From positions 1 to 64,000 of IMG/VR virus record IMGVR_UViG_3300020176_000013: a stretch of DNA of 64,000 nucleotides. One strand, given 5' to 3'. The notes under the pieces are model-generated. The model did no database searches. It saw nothing but the letters and a program-made list of their open reading frames with translations, and was not told the origin of the DNA. The stretch's first letter is position 1, and each line of letters starts with the position of its first letter. The translations under genes and the position numbers were made by a program. This DNA is from a virus. This document shows positions 8,343 to 15,989 of the stretch, in pieces.

Positions 8343-9461
8343 ATGACAGAGAAATTAAAAAGCATAAAAGAAGAGGCTTCTAAGTACTATAATTATGAAC
8401 AGGCTGTAAAGCTGATGCTTAACTCTATTTATGGTGCATTTGGTAATCCTTACTTTTATTTCTTTAATGTTGATATAGCAGAAACTATTACTCTTCAAGG
8501 TAAAGATGCTATCCTCTATACCGAAAAACTCATTAATAAATACTTCAAAGAATTTTGGCATAAAGATATACCTGCTCATACTGAGATGGGAATAACAGTT
8601 ACAGGTAAAATTGAAAATCCTGTAGGCATTTATATTGATACAGATTCTGTATATGTTAAGTTTGATGAGGTAATTAAAAAGAGTGAAGGCTGGCAAGGTG
8701 ATGAAAAGGAATTTATTCTTAAGCTTTATGAGGTAAGACTTAATGATTATATTGAAAAGATCCTCCAAAAATATGCTGATGATAATAATGCTGAAAATTT
8801 CTTAAGCTTTGAATTGGAAAGTATTGCAAAAAATGCAATATGGTTGGCTAAGAAAAAGTATATGCAAAATATTGTTTGGAAGGATCCTAATATTCATTAT
8901 GATGATCTTTCTAAAATTAGTTCAAAAGGATTTGAAATTATCCAATCATCCACTCCACTGTTTGCTAGAGAAAAACTTAAAGAGTTGCTAACATACATCT
9001 TTTCTGTTAAGGAATTGGATATGGGAAAATTTGCTGCATTACTTAAGGATATTAAAAGGCAGTTTAGATTAGCAAATGTCGATCAAATTAGTTTTTCTCG
9101 TAAAGTAAATAATTATCAAAAATATATTGTAAGTGATTATGATACTTTTGAAATTGCGTCAAAATGCCCAATAGGTGTAAGATCTGCAGGGTATCATAAT
9201 TATCTTCTAAATAATTCAGGGCTTAAAGGAAAATATCAACCTTTAGGAAATGGGGAAAAATGTAAAATGTATTTTTCTGTGGATAAATCATGCGATGTAT
9301 TTGCATATGCACCAGGGGATTACCCTTATGAATTTGCGCCTAAAATTGATTATGATAGACAATTTGAAAAAACTATATTGGATCCAATTAATCGGGTCGT
9401 AACAGCAATGGGATTTAAATCATTTAACAGAAATCTGATTTATACCACAAGCTTATTTTAA
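8343..9461 (+). CDS. 43: DNA polymerase family B, C-terminal half only (gp43 fragment)
   Basis: A 372-aa protein starting just before motif B (KLMLNSIYGAFGN, residues about 23-35) and containing motif C (YIDTDSVYV) near residue 100, then the thumb (SKISSKGFEIIQSS, GVRSAGYHN). The 3'-5' exonuclease domain and motif A (DxxSLYPS) are missing, although T4 gp43 is about 900 aa. No gene in this window carries the missing half. The intact frame, own promoter and clean ATG argue for a functional split polymerase, with the exonuclease/palm-motif-A subunit encoded elsewhere. Splits in the fingers region of gp43 are known in some T4-like Aeromonas phages. It is coupled by a 14-nt gap to a glycosyltransferase gene. 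Confidence 0.85.
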   Translation: MTEKLKSIKEEASKYYNYEQAVKLMLNSIYGAFGNPYFYFFNVDIAETITLQGKDAILYTEKLINKYFKEFWHKDIPAHTEMGITVTGKIENPVGIYIDTDSVYVKFDEVIKKSEGWQGDEKEFILKLYEVRLNDYIEKILQKYADDNNAENFLSFELESIAKNAIWLAKKKYMQNIVWKDPNIHYDDLSKISSKGFEIIQSSTPLFAREKLKELLTYIFSVKELDMGKFAALLKDIKRQFRLANVDQISFSRKVNNYQKYIVSDYDTFEIASKCPIGVRSAGYHNYLLNNSGLKGKYQPLGNGEKCKMYFSVDKSCDVFAYAPGDYPYEFAPKIDYDRQFEKTILDPINRVVTAMGFKSFNRNLIYTTSLF

Positions 9462-9475
9462 AAAAAATAATATTT

Positions 9476-10636
9476 ATGAAAAACACTAAGTTTAGAATTC
9501 ACGTATTAGGTTTACCTCATACAATCACAAATGAAGATTTTGTTGCATGTGCATATACACAAAAGGCATGGAAGTTTTGTAAAATGATGGCAGATCGGGG
9601 TCATTATATAATGCATTATGGTCATGAAGACTCTGACACGATGGCTGATGAAAACGTTACAGTTATAACCAATGAAATATGGGATAAGGTATACGGTACT
9701 CATGACTACAAAAGTAAATGGTTTACATATGATGTAAATGATGAAGCTTACCAAACATTTTATAAGAATGCCATTGAAGAAATAGGTAAGAGAAAACAAC
9801 CTAATGATATTATTTTACCTTTCTGGGGTGGTGGTGTAAGGCCTATTTGCGATGCACACCCGGACCTAATTACAATAGAACCCGGTATCGGTTATGCAGG
9901 TGGGCATTGGGCTGATTTTAAAGTATTTGAATCTTACGCAATTTATCATGCATATTGTGGATTATATAATGTAGGTACTTGTGCACAAAAGAATTATGAT
10001 ATAGTAATACCTAATTATTTTGATTTAGACCAATTTGAATATAAAGAAGAGAAAGAAGATTATTTCTTATTTTTAGGTAGAGTTTATACAGGGAAAGGTA
10101 TTAATATTGCAATAGAAGTATGTGAAGCCGCCGGTGTAAAATTAAAGGTTGCTGGCCAACTTGATCCTTCTTATGAAAATTATGATTGGCCAGACCATGT
10201 TGAATTTGTAGGTTATGCTGGGGTTGAAGAAAGAAAGGAGCTGATGAAAAATGCAAAAGGGTCATTTTTAGCATCCCAGTATCTTGAACCTTTTGGTGGT
10301 GTACAAATTGAAAATCTTCTTGCAGGAACCCCAACGATCTCTTCTGATTGGGGTGCATTTACCGAAAACAATATTGAAGGTGTTACCGGGTATCGCTGTA
10401 GAACATTTGAAGACTATGTAAGAGCAGTTAAAAATATACAAAAAGGTAAAATAAAATCAAAAGACTGTAGAAAACATGGTGAGAAATTTTCATTAGAATC
10501 TATAGCCCCTATGTATGAAGACTTTTTTAGAAAAGTAACAGATATTTATACTGGTAGAGGCTGGTATGAAATCTGGGACGAGTCTCTGTATTCCAAGGAT
10601 TATCTTAAAGGTAAAAAAAAACTGAAAAAGAAGTAA
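9476..10636 (+). CDS. Glycosyltransferase family 4 (GT-B), zero-frame product
   Basis: A 386-aa GT-B protein. The C-terminal donor domain has FLGRVYTGKGINIAIEVCEA near residue 198 and EPFGGVQIENLLAGTPTISS near 277, the E-x7-E nucleotide-sugar site of GT4 enzymes; the N-terminal acceptor domain has ILPFWGGGVRPICDAHPDL. The C-terminus ends in KGKKKLKKK, translated from a run of nine A (10613-10621) just before the stop. The next frame downstream is open without any start codon and encodes a second glycosyltransferase domain, so part of the product is probably extended by a -1 frameshift. Confidence 0.85.
   Translation: MKNTKFRIHVLGLPHTITNEDFVACAYTQKAWKFCKMMADRGHYIMHYGHEDSDTMADENVTVITNEIWDKVYGTHDYKSKWFTYDVNDEAYQTFYKNAIEEIGKRKQPNDIILPFWGGGVRPICDAHPDLITIEPGIGYAGGHWADFKVFESYAIYHAYCGLYNVGTCAQKNYDIVIPNYFDLDQFEYKEEKEDYFLFLGRVYTGKGINIAIEVCEAAGVKLKVAGQLDPSYENYDWPDHVEFVGYAGVEERKELMKNAKGSFLASQYLEPFGGVQIENLLAGTPTISSDWGAFTENNIEGVTGYRCRTFEDYVRAVKNIQKGKIKSKDCRKHGEKFSLESIAPMYEDFFRKVTDIYTGRGWYEIWDESLYSKDYLKGKKKLKKK
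10613..10621 (+). promoter_or_regulatory. A9 slippery run, candidate -1 frameshift site
   Basis: In the glycosyltransferase frame the codons are GGT AAA AAA AAA CTG, so an A-AAA-AAA heptamer is in the correct phase for tandem -1 slippage. Slipping joins the upstream frame to the open frame that starts ACT GAA AAA at 10621. Transcriptional slippage on A9 would do the same. A base-call error in the homopolymer cannot be excluded. Confidence 0.55.
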
Positions 10637-11556
10637 CAGGGAAGCCTAAAGTAGCATTTTGGACTGAAGGCGGCTGGGCATTAGGTCTTATCTATAAATC
10701 TTTACAAAAATTACTTTCTCATAAATTTGATATAGATTTTTATGATTGGAGTAAGCCTGGAGATAATATAGAATTTTTTACTAATGAAAAGTGGAAAGAC
10801 TATGACATTATAGCAGGAAATTCTGCTCTTAATTGGATGGCAGAAGAATCTGGTTGGATGAAGTCAACTCCACAAGAATTTTTAAATAAAATGGCTATAA
10901 CAATATGGGCCAAGCCAAATCCTGATAATCCACATTTTAATGTAAAATTAAAATACTATGATGGTCCAATTTTTTCTTCACCTACACCTGAAATTGCAGA
11001 AAAGGTAAAAAATGATTTTGGTATAGATACTGATATTGTTAAGACTGGTAAAATACCAAGTATGTTTAAGCCTATTAAAAAAGTTAGAAATATTAAAACT
11101 TTAGGTATGAATGGGCAACCTTTTACTAATACGCACTGGGATGCAGTTAAAAGACCAGAGCTTCTTAATGAAATTGCAGAACTTTCGGATTGTAAAACTG
11201 AATTTATTTGTAATAGTAAAGAAACTGGAAGTAGAATATACAAGGACATCGATATGTATGTCTGTACATCTGTGCATGATGCAGGGCCTGCTGGTATAGT
11301 AGAATGTGCATTTGGAAAAATCCCAGTTATCTCTACTCCAACTGGGTATGGTAATGTGATTAAGTCAATTAAAACTTTTGAAACGGCAGAAGAAGCTGCT
11401 GCCATTATTAAGGAATTAAATAGTTCACCTGATCTTTTAGAAAAATATGTTAACGAGGTTTATGAAGAAGTTCTTAGAGAATACGACATAACAAAAAATG
11501 CAATAGAGTATTGGATTCCTTTCTTTGAGAAAAGGTTAAATTTAAACAAATCCTAA
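10621..11556 (+). CDS. Second glycosyltransferase domain, reached by -1 frameshift
   Basis: The frame is open from 10615 to the stop at 11556 but has no ATG, GTG or TTG until ATG 10837, yet codons upstream of that ATG are plainly coding (VAFWTEGGWALGLIYKSL, then DIDFYDWSKPGDN). The C-terminal part has GPAGIVECAFGKIPVISTPTG, a GT4-type E-x7-E motif. The simplest reading is a two-domain glycosyltransferase of about 700 aa made by -1 frameshift from the preceding gene, with the 386-aa protein as the unshifted product. Alternatives are a disrupted gene, or a shorter protein from ATG 10837 (239 aa) that would lack its N-terminal strand set. Confidence 0.65.
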   Translation, partial: TEKEVTGKPKVAFWTEGGWALGLIYKSLQKLLSHKFDIDFYDWSKPGDNIEFFTNEKWKDYDIIAGNSALNWMAEESGWMKSTPQEFLNKMAITIWAKPNPDNPHFNVKLKYYDGPIFSSPTPEIAEKVKNDFGIDTDIVKTGKIPSMFKPIKKVRNIKTLGMNGQPFTNTHWDAVKRPELLNEIAELSDCKTEFICNSKETGSRIYKDIDMYVCTSVHDAGPAGIVECAFGKIPVISTPTGYGNVIKSIKTFETAEEAAAIIKELNSSPDLLEKYVNEVYEEVLREYDITKNAIEYWIPFFEKRLNLNKS

Positions 11557-11576
11557 TTTTTCTATATAATAATAAA
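11545..11576 (+). promoter_or_regulatory. Predicted middle promoter, uvsX
   Basis: AAC at 11545 (AACAAATC) lies 20 nt before TATAATAATA at 11565; the uvsX ATG is at 11589. The upstream element lies within the 3' end of the glycosyltransferase gene. It is the weakest match after AAC in the class. Confidence 0.5.
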
Positions 11577-11588
11577 ATAAAAACAAAT

Positions 11589-12785
11589 ATGGCAAAAGAA
11601 TTTTCATTCGCAGATCTAAATAAAGAAATGTCAAAACACTCCACATACGGAGATACCTTAGATAAATCAACCATTTCTGAAATAGATCATTACATTCCAA
11701 CGGGAAATTATCATCTTAATGCATGTTTAACAGGATCTTTATTTGGAGGTTATCCTAATAATAGAGCAGTTGCATTAGCCGGCCCATCAGGTACTGGCAA
11801 AACATATCTTATTCTTAATGCAATTAAACAAGCACAGCAGCAAGGATATAGTATTGTATTTTATGACTCTGAAAATGCTGTCGATAAAAGATTGGTAGAA
11901 AAATTTGGTATTGATTCATCTAAGTTTAGATATGAGCCATGTAATACAGTCCAAGAATTTAGAAGTTCGGTAACTGCAATTACTGATGTACTTATAGAAC
12001 AAAAGAAGAAGGGTGTTGAATTACCTAAGATCATGGTAGTCTTAGATTCTGCAGGTAACCTTGCAACACAAAAGGAAATCGATGATGCCAAAACAGGAAG
12101 TAGTAAAGCCGATATGACAAGAGCCAAATTGCTTAAGTCTACATTCCGTATTATTATGACACAATTTGGTATCTGTAAGATTCCATTCCTATTTTCAAAT
12201 CACACTTACCAAACGCAAGATCTTTTTTCTCGCCAAGTTGGCGGTGGTGGTACTGGACCTGAATATGCTGCATCTATTATCTTATTCTTAGGTAAGGCTA
12301 AACTTAAAGAAGGTATTGAACAAACTGGTATTATTGTAACCGCTAAACCTAATAAGAATAGGTTTGCAAAACCAACAAATATTAAGTTTCACATTTCCTT
12401 TAATAAAGGAATGAATCCTTACATTGGCTTAGAAGAATATATTAGTTGGGATACATGTGGTATTGAAAGAGGAAGGTTTATCAATGCAAATGCTTACGAT
12501 AAATTAACCGATCCTGGTAAAGCTGAATGTAGAGAGCATATCTACGAAAAAGATGGTAAAGAAGTAACAGTATATTTCCAACCTGCTGCAACTGCAAGGA
12601 AGATGTGTGTTGCCCACCTTAATGATACTGTTGATCTTAATCAATTATTTACTCCTCAAGTATTAACTGAAGAAGTTCTTCAAAAATTAGAACCTATCGT
12701 CGCTGACAAATTTAAATATGGTGAAGAGATTGATGTGGAGAACTTATCTGAAATGTTAGAATCTGATGTTGAAGAAAACTCTTAA
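11589..12785 (+). CDS. uvsX: RecA-like recombinase UvsX
   Basis: A 398-aa RecA-family ATPase with Walker A GPSGTGKT at residues 65-72, Walker B-like KIMVVLDSAGNL near 150 and a RecA-type loop segment FSNHTYQTQDLFSRQVGGGGTG. T4 UvsX has about 390 aa and the same layout. It catalyses strand exchange in recombination-dependent replication. It is followed by a 20-nt overlap with a small gene and then the gp41 helicase, a replication/recombination order typical of T4-like genomes. A middle promoter lies 24 nt upstream. Confidence 0.93.
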   Translation: MAKEFSFADLNKEMSKHSTYGDTLDKSTISEIDHYIPTGNYHLNACLTGSLFGGYPNNRAVALAGPSGTGKTYLILNAIKQAQQQGYSIVFYDSENAVDKRLVEKFGIDSSKFRYEPCNTVQEFRSSVTAITDVLIEQKKKGVELPKIMVVLDSAGNLATQKEIDDAKTGSSKADMTRAKLLKSTFRIIMTQFGICKIPFLFSNHTYQTQDLFSRQVGGGGTGPEYAASIILFLGKAKLKEGIEQTGIIVTAKPNKNRFAKPTNIKFHISFNKGMNPYIGLEEYISWDTCGIERGRFINANAYDKLTDPGKAECREHIYEKDGKEVTVYFQPAATARKMCVAHLNDTVDLNQLFTPQVLTEEVLQKLEPIVADKFKYGEEIDVENLSEMLESDVEENS

Positions 12786-13065
12786 TACCGCCAAGCTTAA
12801 AGTAAAGCACGTATTAGGAAATCATACAACACTACCAAACTATCCAGATGCTGAGGATATTACCTATGAACTGATACGTGACTACTGTGGTAAAGTAGCA
12901 AAAGAGATTAAGTTCACTAACGTTTCTTTGCAAAAGAAGTATAGTCTTTCTGATGAAAAGACTAATGAGATTATTATGCAACTTAGGAGGGATAAAATTA
13001 TTGATGTATCCTTATCTAATTCTGCATATACTACTTATGAGGTTATACGAAACCCATACGAATAA
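12766..13065 (+). CDS. Small winged-helix-like protein of unknown function
   Basis: 99 aa, overlapping the uvsX 3' end by 20 nt in another frame, so coupled to it. The middle part VSLQKKYSLSDEKTNEIIMQL followed by RRDKIIDVSLSNSAYTTYEVI looks like the recognition helix and wing of a small winged-helix fold, but this is judged only from helix/strand pattern. It does not resemble UvsY or the gp59 helicase loader in any way I can recognise. Its place between UvsX and gp41 suggests a recombination or helicase-loading accessory. Confidence 0.6.
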   Translation: MLKKTLNTAKLKVKHVLGNHTTLPNYPDAEDITYELIRDYCGKVAKEIKFTNVSLQKKYSLSDEKTNEIIMQLRRDKIIDVSLSNSAYTTYEVIRNPYE

Positions 13066-13097
13066 ACTAAGTATAGTTTTTGCTATATAAAAATAAA
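13065..13097 (+). promoter_or_regulatory. Predicted middle promoter, gp41 helicase
   Basis: AACTAAGT at 13065 lies 21 nt before TATAAAAATAAA at 13086; ATG at 13103. The upstream element overlaps the stop codon region of the preceding gene. Confidence 0.6.
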
Positions 13098-13102
13098 TTA
13101 AG

Positions 13103-14386
13103 ATGAATTCTAGCACAGATCACGAAAAAATATTCTTTAACTATTTTCTAAAGAAGCCACATTACTTAAAGAGTACAGGCCCAGGATTTTTTAGTAATAG
13201 TGATTTAGATCATATAGCAAAATTATCTAAAAAGTTTTATACCGATTTTGGTGAAAGCCCATCAAGAGAGCAGATGAAGGCTCTCATTAAAGATGATCCT
13301 AATGAAATTCCAGAAAATATTGTATCAAGTATTTATGATATTAATATTAATGAATATGATCAAGATTGGCTAAAAAGAACGGGTGAAGCTTGGGTTAAGT
13401 GGAAACATTTTGATAAGCAATTAATTAAAACCATTGAATATGTAAAAACACAAGATGTTTCTCCAGAAAATGTAGAAGATGTTGTTACTCGTGCTATTGG
13501 TATGATTTCTACTGATGGGTCTTTAAACTTTGATACTGATATTGGATTAGACTTTTTTAATCCTGAGCACCACATACAAAGAACTTCAAAAAAGATCGAA
13601 ACTGGGTGGACGTTTGTAGATAATGTTTCGGGTGGCGGGTATGACACTAAATCTCTTATTGTATATGCCGGTGAACAGAATATTGGTAAATCTATTTGGT
13701 TAGCCAACGATGCTGCCAATTTTGTTAGAATGGGACATAATGTAGTATTCATTTCAGCTGAGATGTCTGCTCAAAAAGTACTTAAGAGAATTGGTTCTAA
13801 TCTTTTAGGTATTCCTATGCCACAGTATGATGAAAAGACCGGCAATAGAGATTTTATGAAACGTAAACTTGAAAGGATATCACGAGGGTTATTACCACCA
13901 GGTAAACTTTTTGTAAAAGAAATGCCAACATCACAGGGTACTGTTCTTGATATTGAAGCTTATCTCAAAGACTTAGAAGAAACTCAGGATCATAAAGTAA
14001 ATGTATTAGTTGTTGATTACATTAATATTCTTGCAAATTATAGAAATCCTAATACTGAAAATACTTATATGAAAATTAAACAAATTGCCGAAGATCTCCG
14101 GGCTCTTGCCGTTAAGAGAGATATGTTGGTAATTTCAGCAACGCAGATTAATCGTGGCGCGTGGGATGCAACTGAAGTAAGGATGGAAAACATTGCAGAA
14201 TCTGCAGGTCTTGCACATACTGCTGATGTCATGTATGCACTGATTCAAGATTCTATGATGCACGCAAATCGTGAGTATTGGTTAAAGGTACTTAAAATTA
14301 GAGACGGTCAAGGTAAGGGAACTCGATGTAGGTTCAATATTGATTATGAGCATATGAGATTAACTGAAACAGATGACATAAATTAA
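13103..14386 (+). CDS. 41: Replicative DNA helicase gp41 (DnaB-like)
   Basis: A 427-aa DnaB-family protein. The C-terminal RecA-like domain has Walker A GEQNIGKS at residues 190-197, NVVFISAEMSAQKVLKRIGS (helicase motif 1a), VNVLVVDYINILANY (Walker B) near 305 and VISATQINRGAWD (motif 3). The N-terminal 150 residues form the small hexamer collar domain. T4 gp41 has 475 aa. It unwinds DNA ahead of the fork and would load the primase, which is not in this window. It is followed by a 168-aa unknown gene and gp47/gp46. Confidence 0.93.
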   Translation: MNSSTDHEKIFFNYFLKKPHYLKSTGPGFFSNSDLDHIAKLSKKFYTDFGESPSREQMKALIKDDPNEIPENIVSSIYDININEYDQDWLKRTGEAWVKWKHFDKQLIKTIEYVKTQDVSPENVEDVVTRAIGMISTDGSLNFDTDIGLDFFNPEHHIQRTSKKIETGWTFVDNVSGGGYDTKSLIVYAGEQNIGKSIWLANDAANFVRMGHNVVFISAEMSAQKVLKRIGSNLLGIPMPQYDEKTGNRDFMKRKLERISRGLLPPGKLFVKEMPTSQGTVLDIEAYLKDLEETQDHKVNVLVVDYINILANYRNPNTENTYMKIKQIAEDLRALAVKRDMLVISATQINRGAWDATEVRMENIAESAGLAHTADVMYALIQDSMMHANREYWLKVLKIRDGQGKGTRCRFNIDYEHMRLTETDDIN

Positions 14387-14395
14387 ATAAAAAAT

Positions 14396-14902
14396 ATGTG
14401 GGGCAAAAAGAAAAAACCAAAATTAGATGAGAATGGGAATCCTATTCCAGAACCAAAAAAGACATTAGCTGATAAAGACAAAATATTTAACAATACCTAT
14501 GGTGAACAAGACATAACAGAAAATAAAGTTAGTTTCACAGTCTCTTCTTCGTATATGGATGATATGGATCCAGATGATAAGATGCATTACGAACTATTAA
14601 TTAAGAAAATAGACCAGCTAATAAAGGGGAGTGAATATGAACATTTAAATGAAGCAACACCAGAAGGAGTCATAAAGAAATTAAATAAGGTTCAAATAAA
14701 CAAAGTATATTCATATGTCATTGAGCATTTAGGGGAAGGTTATACTAGGGTTGATTTATTTAGTGTTATATCAGATTACTTCGATGTATTTCCTAATAAA
14801 TTTTACAATTCTCTTTCTAACAAATTTAAAGATGAACTTATTAAAGAGTTAGATGATAAGTATAATATCCTAGAGAAGAGAAAAATCAGAAAATTATTTT
14901 AA
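14396..14902 (+). CDS. Hypothetical protein between gp41 and gp47
   Basis: 168 aa, not recognised. A lysine- and proline-rich N-terminus (MWGKKKKPKLDENGNPIPEP) is followed by an acidic linker and a helical C-terminal half (KLNKVQINKVYSYVIEHLG, LFSVISDYFDVFPNKFYNSL). No cysteines or membrane segments. It is 9 nt after gp41 and 1 nt before gp47, so cotranscribed with replication/recombination genes; a replication accessory role is only a guess from position. Confidence 0.7.
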   Translation: MWGKKKKPKLDENGNPIPEPKKTLADKDKIFNNTYGEQDITENKVSFTVSSSYMDDMDPDDKMHYELLIKKIDQLIKGSEYEHLNEATPEGVIKKLNKVQINKVYSYVIEHLGEGYTRVDLFSVISDYFDVFPNKFYNSLSNKFKDELIKELDDKYNILEKRKIRKLF

Positions 14903-14903
14903 C

Positions 14904-15989
14904 ATGGCAAGAGTTTGGATGGTAAGTGATTCTCATCTTGGGTGTAGATCAAATTCTGTATTGTGGCTTAATATCATTGAAGATTATTTTTTTAACTTTT
15001 TCATACCTTTAGTAAAGAAAGAGTATAAAGAAGGTGATGTTCTTTATCATTTAGGAGATGTATTTGATAATAGGCAAAGCGTAAACCTTGCTGCCCAGGA
15101 TTTAGCAATCAGAGTTTTTGAGGAATTAGGAAAAGTATTTCCAGATATTCATATTATTGTAGGTAATCATGATATTATGAGAAAGAACTCCAATGACATT
15201 GCTTCTGTGGATTGTCTTAAGTATGTTCCTAACGTAACAGTTCATAAAGAGCCAAAGATTTTGGAGTACGGAGACACTAAATGTCTATTGATGCCATGGA
15301 GAAGAGATCATAAACATGAAAAAGAAACCTTGGATTCAATTAAAGATAAAATTGACTATATGTTTTGTCATACTGAAACGAGAGGTGTTCAGACTAGTCC
15401 TAGTACAAAACACTTACACGAAGGAGGTAATGAAGTAAGTATCTTTAAAAGGTTTAAAAGAGTTTACTCTGGTCATATTCATTACAGACAAGATAAGCAA
15501 AATTTTGTACTCGTTGGGAATCCTTACCAAATGACCAGATCCGACCGAGGTAATCAAAAAGGTATATACCTATTAGATTTAGATACTGGAAAGCACCAAT
15601 TCTTTATGAATAAAAGGAGTCCAGTATTTATTAGGTATTATATTAATGATATCTTAGAGATGAGAATGGAGGATATAAAGAAGGAAATAAAGGATAATTT
15701 TGTTGATGTGTTTATTCCTTCAAACATATTAGGAAAGTATAACATTAATAAGTTTATGGATTACCTTGATGGTATGGCCCGTAAACTAGAGCCCAGAATT
15801 TATGATGAAGAAAATCCTTATGATAGAGAAGATGGGGAAATGTCAGACTTTAATGGAGAGATTAACTTAATGAACATTGCGGCTGAATATATTAATTCTT
15901 TAGATTATGAAGAAGATCTAAAAGATAGACTTAAAAATTCAGTACAAGAATTGTATAAACGAACATTATCACCGAACCATGAAGATTAA
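14904..15989 (+). CDS. 47: Recombination nuclease subunit gp47 (Mre11/SbcD-like)
   Basis: A 361-aa calcineurin-like nuclease with the full metal-site set: VSDSHLG (residues 7-13), YHLGDVFDNR near 50, IVGNHDIM near 87, FCHTETRG near 150 and SGHIHYRQ near 190. This is the layout of T4 gp47 and of SbcD/Mre11. With gp46 it forms the complex that resects double-strand ends for recombination-dependent replication and host DNA breakdown. Its stop lies inside the start of the gp46 gene (11-nt overlap). Confidence 0.93.
   Translation: MARVWMVSDSHLGCRSNSVLWLNIIEDYFFNFFIPLVKKEYKEGDVLYHLGDVFDNRQSVNLAAQDLAIRVFEELGKVFPDIHIIVGNHDIMRKNSNDIASVDCLKYVPNVTVHKEPKILEYGDTKCLLMPWRRDHKHEKETLDSIKDKIDYMFCHTETRGVQTSPSTKHLHEGGNEVSIFKRFKRVYSGHIHYRQDKQNFVLVGNPYQMTRSDRGNQKGIYLLDLDTGKHQFFMNKRSPVFIRYYINDILEMRMEDIKKEIKDNFVDVFIPSNILGKYNINKFMDYLDGMARKLEPRIYDEENPYDREDGEMSDFNGEINLMNIAAEYINSLDYEEDLKDRLKNSVQELYKRTLSPNHED

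Noticed and set aside
10956-11405. 149-aa minus-strand frame over the second glycosyltransferase
   Set aside because: Antisense shadow; the plus-strand frame carries a recognisable GT motif.
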